64,000 nt of DNA from Caecitellus pseudoparvulus. Lineage: Eukaryota; Bigyra: Bicosoecida. Every line of letters starts with the position of its first letter. Position 1 is the stretch's first letter. The stretch is from positions 310,001 to 374,000 of the forward strand of contig CBFFRQ010000066.1 in NCBI GenBank assembly GCA_965644315.1. Direction: 5' to 3'. The notes below the pieces were generated by a model. That model was not told where the DNA came from, did not search any database, and saw nothing but the letters and a program-made list of their open reading frames with translations. This document shows, piece after piece, positions 10,426-21,125 of the stretch. The translations under genes and the position numbers were made by a program.

Positions 10426-11151
10426 CACAACCTCCGCGGCAGAAAGACGCCTGTCGGAGGCTCAGAAAACGCAGGGAAGCAATGCCGAAGGAGAAACAAA
10501 ATTTACTTAGATATTACAATTGTTCGCGCTTCTCGCTCACTGTGTTCTTGAACAGAGCGCCAACCAGAGGACTAGCTGCCCTGGCCTATTGGAGCTCTTG
10601 GTGGGTGAGGTTGCCCGAGTACGACAGGCCGCATGCGCACCAAGACAGAGGGATCTGAACCTCAAGCACTTGGAGGAGTCGAAGCCTGGTCCAGGAATAG
10701 TGGGAAAAGTGTGGTTTGAAATTCCACGGGCACCTGCGCGGGTGGCTTGGTGTTCGTCCCGGCATGGCTCGCTGGCCATTGGCGCTCGTGAAAGCGCACG
10801 ATGGGGCTCTCAAGCTTACACGGGGCAAGATCACGGGATTCGGGATTCACAGACTCTGTCATCTACGTGCCTGCTTTGCGTATGTGTGTCATGGTATCAC
10901 ATGAGGCCTGTCACGCGGCAGGGCATCAGTTTAGACGTTCAGCAAAAAGGTTGGGAACTCAAACTTGCAAACGCAGCGAAAATCTTCTCGATTCAGCAGG
11001 CAGCCTTTGCAGTGCCCTCGCACGTACAGGTGGGATTCGCGTGGGTTTCCCTGCACGCCTCCCCCCGACTGCTGGTCGGTTGGCGCAACTGGTTGCCAGA
11101 GGCACTGTGCGTCCCAACCCGAACGGCGTTCCCTTCCATCAACTCACCAAA
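10411..11151. other. Divergent intergenic region between giant gene and ABC transporter
   Basis: This 741-bp spacer must hold both promoters. It contains the palindrome at 10411-10425 and an unusually AT-rich patch at about 10496-10522 within otherwise GC-rich DNA. The transporter frame stays open upstream of its chosen start as far as an ATG at 10801, so part of this may be an N-terminal extension rather than 5' UTR. I saw no tRNA-like or other RNA gene and no clear TATA box. Confidence 0.5.
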
Positions 11152-14100
11152 ATGGCAAGCCATGGACAACTGAAGACGCCCCTTTTGAAAGAGCGAAGCC
11201 GAGAAGGCCGACAAGGTGTAGCGGATGCCGCCGCAGGGGAAGACTCGGCGAGTTGCTGGTCTGCGGCTTTCTACCACTTTGCCAACACCCTCGTGGCCAG
11301 CCCTGGATACAAGCGGGGGTACGTCGCATGGCGACACCTGCCCCAGCCTTCTTCTGCCGACGTCTCACAGCATGTGTGGCAAGTGTGGGACGCCCGCCCT
11401 CTTCCTGCTGCCGCATCCGGCATGCTCCTCCGCGCTCTCACGCTGTTCCCGGGCCGCTTGGGCCGCGCGGCGATGCTGGAGCTGTTCAGCGCCCTGTGCA
11501 GCATTGCCACGCCCCTGATCCTGCAAGCCTTTCTCCAGGGTCTGGAGGAGGGCAGCCCGCCAGGCCAAGGCTGGCAGCTGTACCTGCTCGCTGTCGCATT
11601 GTACGCTTCCATGTTCCTGAACGCCATTGCCAAGCACCGGTTCTGGTACGACGCGGCGCGTGTGGGCGCCCACGTCGCAGCGGCCCAGTCCATCGCTGTG
11701 CTCCGTCATGCGCTGCAAGGCGCCACCAGCGTGGGGGACGTCAGCCTGGCGAACCTCGTCACAGTGGATGCATGCCGCATCCACAGTACGTACTTCCTCC
11801 CCTTCGCCATGTGGGCGACCATTGGGGGCCTAGTCATTGGGATTCCTGGGGCTTACTGGCTGTGGAGGCTGCTGTCCTGGTCAGGCCTGGTGGGGCTGCT
11901 CGTGTGTGCGCTGACGCCGCCCGTGTGCGCACAGCTGGGCAAACTTGTGCGAGCGACCACCACGACGCTGCAGGGCAAGCGAGACAAGCGCAGCAACGCA
12001 GTGGCCCAGGCCCTCAGCTCTGTGCTCACTGCGAAAGTCTTTGCGTGGGAGGGTCGCTGGCTGGACGCGCTGACGGCATTGCGGGATGCCGAGCACTCGG
12101 CACTGATTGCATCCCTGCTGGCCAGCTCCAGCGTCAGCCTCATGGGTGGTTTCCTCCCGGCCATAGCGCCTGCAGTGGCATTTGCCCTGTACACACAAGT
12201 CCAAGGCCACACGCTCCTACCATCGGTGGCTTTTTCTGCGTTGCTCTGGTTCTCCCTGCTTGACTCGCAGCTGAACTTGGCAGCACGAGTGATCACAAGC
12301 GCAGCTCGCAACGACGCCAGTTTCCGCCGCCTCCACGCCTACTTGTCATCGCCCGTGGCGAAGTGCAGCTTGCTTGAAGATCAGCGAGCCTCTCCTGGCG
12401 CGGGAGCTGCACCAGGACCTGTCGTACCGGACGGCGCGGTGGGTGTTGTGGCTGGCGCAAAGTGGACGCACTCTTTGGACTCGACATTCATCGTGTCAGC
12501 CCCACCCAGTGCAGTTCTCCCACATACGGGCTTGATTCTCGTCACTGGCAACATTGGCTCGGGCAAGTCCAGTCTCCTGAGAGGCCTGTGGGGCGACTTG
12601 CCCCGCTGTGGCGGCACTATCGCTTGGGCTGGCGGCGAGCGCCCCCCCCTAGCCGTCATGCAGCAGCCGCCGTGGCTAGGCAACATGAGCGTCCGCGACA
12701 ACATCACTCTCCTGGGACCACACTCCCCTGAAAGGTACGACGCGGTTGTGCGCCGGTGTGCCCTGGCCCCAGTGTTCCAACGCCTGGCGCAAGCCGATGG
12801 AGTGCTCGTTGGCGAGGGGCGTGCGTCAGCACTGTCCGGGGGTGAGCGCGCTCGCGCCGCCCTGGCTCGATGCCTGTACAGCGACGCTGCCATTCTGTGT
12901 CTGGATGACCCGCTCTCTGCCCTGGATGAAGCCACACGCACAGCTGTGTGGCTGCAGGCCATCCTGCCAGAAGCTGCGACGCGATGTGTCATCGTCGCGG
13001 TGAGCCAACTTCCCCCCGGATGCACTGTTCCCGGGGGCGCACGCATCTGGGAAGCACGCGAGGGGGCCGTGCGCGATCTGGGCACAGCTGGGGAGCTGCG
13101 CCCAGATGAGACGCAAATTGCGCTGCAAGTTGGTGATGGTGCTGCAGTGCAATCCTTGCCGTCCCTACCCCCCTTGGGCGCCGAGGTTGACGAGGATCAC
13201 TACAAGCAGGCTGCAGGTGTGGTTGAGAGTGACAGCGATGACGAAGAGGGTGCCACTGCCCAATGCGCGACACAGCGGCATGCTGCCAGAGGCGAACGCA
13301 GCGCGAAGGGCGGGGTCCAGCTGAGCGTGCTGGCACGGTACCTGACCGCTTTCGTGCACTGGAGCGTGGTCGTCGTCCTCGTCATGTTGCTGTTGGTGAA
13401 GGACGTTTCTGCTCTGGTAGCGTCTTGGTGGCTGGCGTCGTGGACAGCAGTCGAGGCGGCGCAGGCAAGTGCGTCAAACGGCACATCCACCGCGTCAGGC
13501 ATCTTCGGCGATTCGTTGTCCCGGGCTGACCTTTCAAGCTGGTCCTTTGCCCAAGGCTACCTCGGCATCATTGGAAGCCAGAGCGTGTGTCAAGCCATCG
13601 CCCTGGCCTTGATGGCCGTCGGGGCAGCTCATGCCAGCACCACCTTGCACAACGGCATGGTGAAGGCGCTGCTGCACGCGCCCTGTGACTTCTTCGTCAA
13701 GACCCCCATGGGCCAGATGATGAACCGGTGTGTCGCAGATGTGCAGTCACTTGACACTGGCCTCATGAAATCTGTCACCACATTCCTGCGCAACGTGCAG
13801 ACGGTGTTGGTGAACTTCACAGCAATCGGCCTCGTGCACCCGCTGACGTTGCTGGGGGTTCCTCCCCTGGCAGCAATCTACTCGTGGTTCGCAGTGCGCT
13901 TCCGCGTTGCAGCGAGGGACTTGCGGCGGATGGGCTCTGTGCTGCGCTCTCCTCAGCTGGACTGGATGCACGTCATCCTGGACGGCGGAGTCATCTTCCG
14001 GGCGGCGCGGCGTGAAGCCGGCGCGCTGCAAACGTACATGTCGCGACAGACCTCCGTGACACACGCGAACATGACCCGAAGCGCCGTGCAACAGTGGGTG

Positions 14101-15225
14101 ACGGTCACGTTGGAGGTCATCAGCGCCCTCATCGTGCTCCTGCTTGCATTGTTAGCTGCTGCCGGAGCTGCACGGGGCGGCGTCGTCGCGGCTCGCCTGG
14201 GGCTCGCCTTGACCTCTGCCCTGTCCTTGCCCCCGTCCCTCTTTTGGCTTGTGCGAAGTGCTACAACACTAGAGGTGGAGATGGTGGCTGCAGAGCGTGT
14301 GCTGGCGTATTCTGACATGCCCAGCGAAGGCTCCCTTTGGCCAGGCCACGCTTCGCAGGCGACCGTGGCGGCACGTACTCCGGCCGCAGAAGTGAAGCTG
14401 GACAACCTTGCAGTGGTGTACCCAGGCTGCACCGAGCAAGCAATCAGCCTTGAGCGCGTGCGCATTCCTGCAGGGGCCAAGGTCATTGTCGCAGGGCCTT
14501 CGGGCTGTGGCAAGAGCACGCTGACGAAAGCCCTCCTGGCCATGGTGCAGTCCACAGGCAGCCTGGTGGTGGACGGCCAAGACTTGCACAGGCTCCCGCT
14601 GCATGCCTCCCGCAAGCTCGTTGGCACCGTCCTGCAGGATGCTGCCACCTGGTCCGCCTCGGTAGCTGACAACGTTCTTGGGCCAGCGCCAAAGCAGCAA
14701 CAAGGTGGGCTGGGGAGCAGCCCGGGCATGGACAGCTTCTCACATTCGCGGGCCGACCTCGAACGATGCAGGGGAGTCCTGCAGCAGGTGGGTCTGTGGG
14801 AGCAGCTGAGAGGCTTGAATCGCGACCAGGAGTCGCCGGCCTCAACCGCACAAGGTGCAGCAAGTCGAAAGCGCTTGGAAGGTGACGAGGACCGCCTGTC
14901 GCTGCACCTTGAAGCTGATGGTGCGCCTTTGTCGGCAGGCCAACGGCAACTGCTGCTCATGGCGAGAGCACTCGCCCAGCCACGCCCCGTGCTGGTCGCT
15001 GACGAGGTGTCCAGCCACGCAGACGATGCCAGCGAGGAACTCCTGCACGACATCGTGCTGGACCTCCCATGCACGGTGCTGTTCATCGCGCACAGGCTGA
15101 CGCACATGAAGCGCTTTGACTATGTGCTGTACCTGCGGGATGGTGAGGTGGCGTTCTGGGGCCCGCCAGGCGAGTTTTCGGCGCTGCAACAAACCCACCG
15201 CTGGGCATGCTTGCCCGGGGAATAA
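11152..15225 (+). CDS. ABC transporter, subfamily C (MRP-like), full length
   Basis: The 1357-residue protein has the ABCC order TMD1-NBD1-TMD2-NBD2 and would export organic anions or conjugates across plasma or vacuolar membrane; the substrate is not predictable. TMD1 covers about residues 80-370 and TMD2 about 725-1040. NBD1 has Walker A GNIGSGKS (466-473), signature LSGGE (561-565) and Walker B ending LDD, the usual ABCC Glu-to-Asp change. Its H-loop His appears replaced by Ser618. NBD2 has Walker A GPSGCGKS (1115-1122), an atypical signature LSAGQ (1260-1264), Walker B ADE with catalytic Glu1285, and H-loop His1314. I chose the ATG at 11152 because the family N-terminus (a short acidic/basic leader, then a motif ending GYKRG) begins just after it and its context is good; an in-frame ATG at 10801 would add 117 residues without family resemblance. 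No TMD0 is evident. It converges on the next gene with a 16-bp gap. Confidence 0.93.
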   Translation: MASHGQLKTPLLKERSREGRQGVADAAAGEDSASCWSAAFYHFANTLVASPGYKRGYVAWRHLPQPSSADVSQHVWQVWDARPLPAAASGMLLRALTLFPGRLGRAAMLELFSALCSIATPLILQAFLQGLEEGSPPGQGWQLYLLAVALYASMFLNAIAKHRFWYDAARVGAHVAAAQSIAVLRHALQGATSVGDVSLANLVTVDACRIHSTYFLPFAMWATIGGLVIGIPGAYWLWRLLSWSGLVGLLVCALTPPVCAQLGKLVRATTTTLQGKRDKRSNAVAQALSSVLTAKVFAWEGRWLDALTALRDAEHSALIASLLASSSVSLMGGFLPAIAPAVAFALYTQVQGHTLLPSVAFSALLWFSLLDSQLNLAARVITSAARNDASFRRLHAYLSSPVAKCSLLEDQRASPGAGAAPGPVVPDGAVGVVAGAKWTHSLDSTFIVSAPPSAVLPHTGLILVTGNIGSGKSSLLRGLWGDLPRCGGTIAWAGGERPPLAVMQQPPWLGNMSVRDNITLLGPHSPERYDAVVRRCALAPVFQRLAQADGVLVGEGRASALSGGERARAALARCLYSDAAILCLDDPLSALDEATRTAVWLQAILPEAATRCVIVAVSQLPPGCTVPGGARIWEAREGAVRDLGTAGELRPDETQIALQVGDGAAVQSLPSLPPLGAEVDEDHYKQAAGVVESDSDDEEGATAQCATQRHAARGERSAKGGVQLSVLARYLTAFVHWSVVVVLVMLLLVKDVSALVASWWLASWTAVEAAQASASNGTSTASGIFGDSLSRADLSSWSFAQGYLGIIGSQSVCQAIALALMAVGAAHASTTLHNGMVKALLHAPCDFFVKTPMGQMMNRCVADVQSLDTGLMKSVTTFLRNVQTVLVNFTAIGLVHPLTLLGVPPLAAIYSWFAVRFRVAARDLRRMGSVLRSPQLDWMHVILDGGVIFRAARREAGALQTYMSRQTSVTHANMTRSAVQQWVTVTLEVISALIVLLLALLAAAGAARGGVVAARLGLALTSALSLPPSLFWLVRSATTLEVEMVAAERVLAYSDMPSEGSLWPGHASQATVAARTPAAEVKLDNLAVVYPGCTEQAISLERVRIPAGAKVIVAGPSGCGKSTLTKALLAMVQSTGSLVVDGQDLHRLPLHASRKLVGTVLQDAATWSASVADNVLGPAPKQQQGGLGSSPGMDSFSHSRADLERCRGVLQQVGLWEQLRGLNRDQESPASTAQGAASRKRLEGDEDRLSLHLEADGAPLSAGQRQLLLMARALAQPRPVLVADEVSSHADDASEELLHDIVLDLPCTVLFIAHRLTHMKRFDYVLYLRDGEVAFWGPPGEFSALQQTHRWACLPGE

Positions 15226-15241
15226 CAAAAGCTGCAATACA

Positions 15242-18200
15242 TTATTTTCTCTCTGCGCTTGGTGGCTTCGCTGTGCTGCTTCGGCGGGCTGCTCCCGTGA
15301 AGGATATCCGCCCTCGCGCGTCTGTGGAGCGTCGACCAGCCAGGGATTCCCTCCTTTGGCGACGACGCTCACCCCATTCTTCCGTGGGTGGTGTCTGGCC
15401 AGCACTCAAGCGGCATGCGCGGCCCAAGGGGCCGTGGGCCTCTTCACATTTAGGTTCAGGCTGCCCCCTATGGCTTGGGCGTGCACCGCTTGCGGGTGCC
15501 AACGGAGTCTGGTTTAGTCCAACCTGCGTGGAAATGAAGCCATCGCGCCGCTGAAGCACTGACATACCTGACGGCTGCCCTGACATGTTTACTGCGCATA
15601 GCGGTAGGTCTGGTGCCAGCGTGGCATTGCGAGCCTTTTGTGCATCTCCTGGGTGCTTCTTGGCTGGCATGCCGGTCCGTAGCGGGTTGGTGGCAGTTAG
15701 TCGTGCTTCAGTGATTGGGTGATCTGAGCTGTTTTGCAGATCCAGCAGGGATGCTGGCTGTGCCTTCATGGCATGGCGAGACTGTGATCGGCCGAGTGAT
15801 TTGGCCTGCGCTTGTCCTGTACGCCCGGGGTCTGCAGATATAGGCGCAGAAGGCGACCTTGATGCACTTTCTTTTGGCCTGGATGCCACGGAGACGAGGG
15901 CGGCCCCCCTTGGACCCAAAGCCTGCAGCACGGCATCAACATCGCTACATGGACTACCAAGTCCACTCCGCCGCGCCACGCCACGAGGGAATGATAGCAC
16001 AGTGCTCAAGCTGGTGGCGATGCGTGGGGCGGCTGGCTGGATGTGACCACACCTCGCCAGTCGCTGCGCGAGGGCTGATGCAATGTCCACGAGACTCGGC
16101 ACGCGACTGTCCACGATCTGCCCCACAGTGCTGTCCCCTGCGCTGTCTGCGCTGCCCAGCTCAGGCAACAGAGCCCGGATCCGGGCTCCGACACGAGCCA
16201 GCACTGCTCGTGCCGCAGAGCTGTACCCACGCACCACCACCAGCAGAATGGCCAGCAGGATGACGCCCTGTGAAATATACAGCAGAGCATCTGTGACTCC
16301 CCGCACACCTGCAGGTGGGCGGAGGCTGTTCACGCCCACCAGGATCACCTGCAGCAGGATGCCGCCATGGGCCATGACGTCCAGGTCTGTCAGCTCCTCC
16401 AGACACCAGGGCCGCCGCCACCGCACGAGAAGCAGGCTGCCCAGCACTACGCCACCCACCATACACAGACGCAGAATGATTTCAGTGGATAGCCATGTGA
16501 CACATGCCACGACAGCGACGAGAGTGGTCTGCATCGCGAGAAACGTGTGTGTGGGCAGCAGCCACGCGAAGCCCCAGCATGCCGCCCGAGCTTGCACAGC
16601 CTCAGCGACAGAAGCCTCTGCAATGGCACTGCTCTTGTCACCGCCTGCATGAGCCACAAGGTTCCGAGCTTGCTGTTGTGTCATCTGGATGCGGTAGCCG
16701 TTGGACAGGAAGCCACGCACCGTGGCGCCTCGCAATGCAGCTGTGCTCGCTCCTCGCCACTGCCGCCAAGCCATGAAGGCGACGAAGCCCACGCAGCCTG
16801 CAAGAATGTGCAGCACAAGCGGAAAGATGAAGGGAACTGCAGCCTTCATGGTGCCAGCTGGCGCGTTTGCGTCGGTCAGTGCTTCATGCTGGGGCCGCAA
16901 CCCAACCAACTCGGCGTGCAGCTGCAACAGAGCTGGCAGCAGGCGGACGTACGCAGCTGCTGGGAGCAACAGCAACACACTGCACCACACACCACGCGCT
17001 GCGTTGGCTGCAGGCTTGGTAAGACCCAGCGTCAGTGCCGAAGCCAGGAGCAAGAAGGCACCCAGCGCCACCATGACCAGGTTGCCAGCGTTGTCTGGAC
17101 TAGATGGGTCGCCACCACCTGCAGCACATGCCACAGAAGGCAAGCTTGCCAAGCTGCTGGAGCCTGTGATGGCAGACAGCACAGCCATGCCGCCTGCACC
17201 AGCCGAGTCAGTGTCAGCATTGCGAGTGTACAGCGTGCCGTTCAGATTTGCGGTGGGTTGGCCTGTCCACGGCCTGGCCAGCTCACATGCGCCTGCCCAC
17301 TGGTGCAGGGAGTGTGCTGACGCCTGGAGAGAGTCTGGACCTGAAGGAGCGAGGATGGCGATCTGCGCAGATATGCCGATGAACCACAGCATGATCCGCA
17401 GTCCACCCGAGAAAAGGCTGGTGGTGAGGTTTTCAGGAGACTTGGCATACTTGTGGAGAGCAAACACAGCCAAAGCAAGAGTCACGATGGCCTGGATGGC
17501 AGCAAATCCGATGCTTGCAGCTATTGGAGAGACTCCAGTATCGGGGCACTGCTCACAAACTGAACAAGGGGACGTGGCCGCCCAGCCTTGGACACAAGTG
17601 CCGCACGCTGCTCCGGTGTGGCCTTGAGCGCAGCCACTGATGCCTGCCAAGGTACTAGACACTGCACAAGCACCTTGACGGGGACAAGGAAGCAGCTGAG
17701 CTGTGTTGGCGCTGTCACATCCAGCATGGCACGTGGCCGAGCCAGGAAACGCAAGATGAAAGGCAGAAGACGAGGTTCCTGCTCCCCCCGCTTGCCATGC
17801 CCAGCTCGAGCCTGCTGCAATGGGCGCTGAGGGCGACGGCGATGTGGTGGGCAGTGATGATGCAGTGCTGGTCGCGGTGGGCGTGGCGGTGGCCGTGCTG
17901 GAGGCAGTGGCGTTGGGCGAGCTGGATGGCGATGTGGTGGGCAGTGATGATGCAGTGCTGGTCGCGGTGGGCGTGGCGGTGGCCGTGCTGGAGGCAGTGG
18001 CGTTGGGCGAGCTGAATGGCGATGTGGTGGGCAGTGATGATGCAGTGCTGGTCGCGGTGGGCGTGGCGGTGGCCGTGCTGGACACTGTGGGTGTGGCCGT
18101 GCCGGACACGGTGGCGTTGGGCGAGGCGGATGCCGTGGCGGAGGCCGTGGCGGAGGCCGTGGGTGTGGCCGTGCTGGACACTGTGGGTGTGGCCGTGCCG

Positions 18201-21125
18201 GACACGGTGGCGTTGGGCGAGGCGGATGCCGTGGCGGAGGCCGTGGGTGTGGCCGTGCTGGACACTGTGGGTGTGGCCGTGCCGGACACGGTGGCGTTGG
18301 GCGAGGCGGATGCCGTGGCGGAGGCCGTGGCGGAGGCCGTGGGTGTGGCCGTGCTGGACACTGTGGGTGTGGCCGTGCCGGACACGGTGGCGTTGGGCGA
18401 GGCAGATGCCGTGGCGGAGGCCGTGGCGGAGGCCGTGGGTGTGGCCGTGCTGGACACTGTGGGTGTGGCCGTGCCGGACACGGTGGCGTTGGGCGAGGCG
18501 GATGCCGTGGCGGAGGCCGTGGGTGTGGCCGTGCCGGACACGGTGGCGTTGGGCGAGGCGGATGCCGTGGCGGAGGCCGTGGCGGAGGCCGTGGGTGTGG
18601 CCGTGCTGGACACTGTGGGTGTGGCCGTGCCGGACACGGTGGCGTTGGGCGAGGCGGATGCCGTGGCGGAGGCCGTGGCGGAGGCCGTGGGTGTGGCCGT
18701 GCTGGACACTGTGGGTGTGGCCGTGCCGGACACGGTGGCATTGGGCGAGGCAGATGCCGTGGCGGAGGCCGTGGCGGAGGCCGTGGGTGTGGCCGTGCTG
18801 GACACTGTGGGTGTGGCCGTGCCGGACACGGTGGCGTTGGGCGAGGCAGATGCCGTGGCGGAGGCCGTGGGTGTGGCCGTGGGTGTGGCCGTGCTGGACA
18901 CTGTGGGTGTGGCCGTGCCGGACACGGTGGCGTTGGGCGAGGCAGATGCCGTGGCGGAGGCCGTGGCGGAGGCCGTGGGTGTGGCCGTGCTGGACACTGT
19001 GGGTGTGGCCGTGCCGGACACGGTGGCGTTGGGCGAGGCAGATGCCGTGGCGGAGGCCGTGGCGGAGGCCGTGGGTGTGGCCGTGCTGGACACTGTGGGT
19101 GTGGCCGTGCCGGACACGGTGGCGTTGGGCGAGGCGGATGCCGTGGCGGAGGCCGTGGCGGAGGCCGTGGGTGTGGCCGTGCTGGACACTGTGGGTGTGG
19201 CCGTGCTGGACACTGTGGGTGTGGCCGTGCCGGACACGGTGGCGTTGGGCGAGGCGGATGCCGTGGCGGAGGCCGTGGCGGAGGCCGTGGGTGTGGCCGT
19301 GCTGGACACTGTGGGTGTGGCCGTGCCGGACACGGTGGCGTTGGGCGAGGCAGATGCCGTGGCGGAGGCCGTGGCGGAGGCCGTGGGTGTGGCCGTGCTG
19401 GACACTGTGGGTGTGGCCGTGCCGGACACTGTGGGTGTGGCCGTGCCGGACACGGTGGCGTTGGGCGAGGCAGATGCCGTGGCGGAGGCCGTGGCGGAGG
19501 CCGTGGGTGTGGCCGTGCTGGACACTGTGGGTGTGGCCGTGCCGGACACGGTGGCGTTGGGCGAGGCAGATGCCGTGGCGGAGGCCGTGGCGGAGGCCGT
19601 GGGTGTGGCCGTGCTGGACACTGTGGGTGTGGCCGTGCCGGACACGGTGGCGTTGGGCGAGGCAGATGCCGTGGCGGAGGCCGTGGGTGTGGCCGTGGGT
19701 GTGGCCGTGCTGGACACTGTGGGTGTGGCCGTGCCGGACACGGTGGCGTTGGGCGAGGCAGATGCCGTGGCGGAGGCCGTGGCGGAGGCCGTGGGTGTGG
19801 CCGTGCTGGACACTGTGGGTGTGGCTGTGCCGGACACGGTGGCGTTGGGCGAGGCAGATGCCGTGGCGGAGGCCGTGGCGGAGGCCGTGGGTGTGGCCGT
19901 GCTGGACACTGTGGGTGTGGCCGTGCCGGACACTGTGGGTGTGGCCGTGCCGGACACGGTGGCGTTGGGCGAGGCAGATGCCGTGGCGGAGGCCGTGGCG
20001 GAGGCCGTGGCGGAGGCCGTGCTGGACACTGTGGGTGTGGCCGTGCCGGACACGGTGGCGTTGGGCGAGGCAGATGCCGTGGCGGAGGCCGTGGCGGAGG
20101 CCGTGGGTGTGGCCGTGCTGGACACTGTGGGTGTTGTTGATGCTGTGGGCGAGGGTATGTACGACGCAGACGGTGTGGGAGAAGGGTCCTCGAGTCTTCT
20201 CTTTTCGACTTTGTTCCTTTTCCGGCCGCGATTAGCTTTAGTCTGTGCCCGGATGCTGTCACCCTCGTGTAGCGACTGAAGTTCTTTGGCGACCGGTGTG
20301 GAAGGAGCTCTCAAGTATGTCCGCCATTGGACTTTCGATTTTGGCGATGCTGTCCCCCCTGCCTGGCAAGCTGGCGAGGGACAAGTCGCAGATCTGCTTG
20401 CAGACCCACAGCCCGTGCAAAGAAGACACGAGGATATGTTCTTGCTGTTGTTTGCATCCAGAGTGTAGGTTTGGGGTGGGCACTTTACGCACTGCATGGG
20501 TGCGAAGGGCAAGTGTGAATGAAAGACGAATCGCTCGGAAAGAATTGGCAGGACATCTCACGGTCGGGGCAATGAAACAGTTCGGAGCTTGCAAAGCGGA
20601 ATTCTTCGTGATGTCCAGCGTGGTCCGACTCTCATGTGATTTGTCCACATGCTGCTGAGCCCGGCTTCGTACCAGTCGCTCCACTTGTTTGTGGAGAGTC
20701 CTGTCTTTGTTCGAACTGACGCCATCCACCTCTGGCAGGCGGCATAGTTTGTCCCCGTTGCAATTTCCATGCTCCTGATAGTATCCTACGGGGCCTGGAT
20801 CGCGAAAGGGGGCGAGTTTGAGAAGAGTTCAGTTGGGGGGTGTGCGCCAGGATTCGGCGTGGAGCTACATACAGCAGCAGCCAAGCTGGCCTGGAAGGCA
20901 GGGTTTAAGGATTGAAGACGACAAGTCTGCAGTAAGGGTCCTGGTAGTTTTGCGTGCTGTGGATGGGCTGCCGCCCCCTGCACCCCTCCCTGCTCCTGTC
21001 TGACTCTCAATCCTCGGGACAGCAGGACCACGGGCTGGCCGCCAGGTTGCTTGGCCAAGAACCCCGGTTGCGATGGCCATCACCAGGCTGATAGTCACCA
21101 AATGAGACCTGGTGAAGTCCTTCAT
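15242..21125 (-). CDS. Multipass membrane protein with Cys-rich ectodomain and minisatellite-encoded Ser/Thr stalk
   Basis: Model: complement of 20873-21125, 20562-20794 and 15242-20491, giving 1911 residues. Intron 1 (20795-20872) begins GTATGT and intron 2 (20492-20561) begins GTGAGA; both end in AG and both phases match. Exon 1 starts at an ATG encoding a signal peptide (hydrophobic core VTISLVMAIATGVLG). Splicing joins Cys-rich segments resembling ephrin-receptor-like GCC2/GCC3 repeats (motifs CPVGYY and CVKCPPQTYT). A huge Ser/Thr/Ala/Pro stalk follows (about residues 272-1060), then a Cys-rich EGF-like segment and roughly nine hydrophobic helices from about residue 1145 to 1600. The last 270 or so residues are polar, basic and cytoplasmic-like. 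This layout resembles protist receptor- or TRP-like proteins, but I see no ion-channel motif. The stalk is probably heavily O-glycosylated and holds the Cys-rich head away from the membrane. Exon 3 is firm; exons 1-2 are inferred from splice phase and the signal peptide. Confidence 0.78.
17836..18080. repeat. Three-copy 90-bp tandem repeat
   Basis: Three near-identical 90-bp units start with gatgtggtgg at 17841, 17931 and 18021. On the minus strand each encodes a 30-residue Ser/Thr/Ala/Pro module containing TATATPTATSTASS. They form the membrane-proximal end of the stalk in the gene at 15242-21125 and are related to, but distinct from, the adjacent 96-bp array. Confidence 0.9.
18081..20133. 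repeat. 96-bp coding minisatellite, roughly 22 copies
   Basis: A head-to-tail array with a basic 96-bp unit encodes, on the minus strand, a 32-residue module built around SPNATVSGTATPTVSSTATP plus a variable TASATASATASAS tail. Copies differ mainly by in-frame gain or loss of 12-36-bp subunits and a recurring single-base variant (gaggcggat / gaggcagat). Near-identity at silent positions implies recent homogenisation by unequal exchange or slippage. Every NAT triplet is also a potential N-glycosylation sequon. Confidence 0.92.

Noticed and set aside
10801-11151. Upstream extension of the ABC transporter from an ATG at 10801
   Set aside because: The added 117 residues show no transmembrane or ABCC-like sequence, and the family N-terminus begins right after the ATG at 11152. 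Kept only as an alternative.
13953-15107. 384-codon minus-strand frame opposite the ABC transporter
   Set aside because: Antisense shadow of NBD2 coding sequence with no independent motif.
18081-20133. CRISPR-like repeat array
   Set aside because: There are no unique spacers; it is a contiguous coding tandem repeat in a eukaryotic gene.
17521-20262. 913-codon minus-strand open frame rich in Pro and Arg
   Set aside because: It is the shifted reading of the Ser/Thr minisatellite; outside the array it has no signal peptide, domain or splice support.
17820-20279. 819- and 739-codon plus-strand open frames
   Set aside because: These are antisense readings of the same tandem repeat; they end soon after it and show only repeat-derived composition.
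20491-20512. Start of the stalked protein at the non-ATG codon at 20512
   Set aside because: It is a TTG with no signal peptide, and the segment reads better as the end of an intron (acceptor CAG at 20492-20494).
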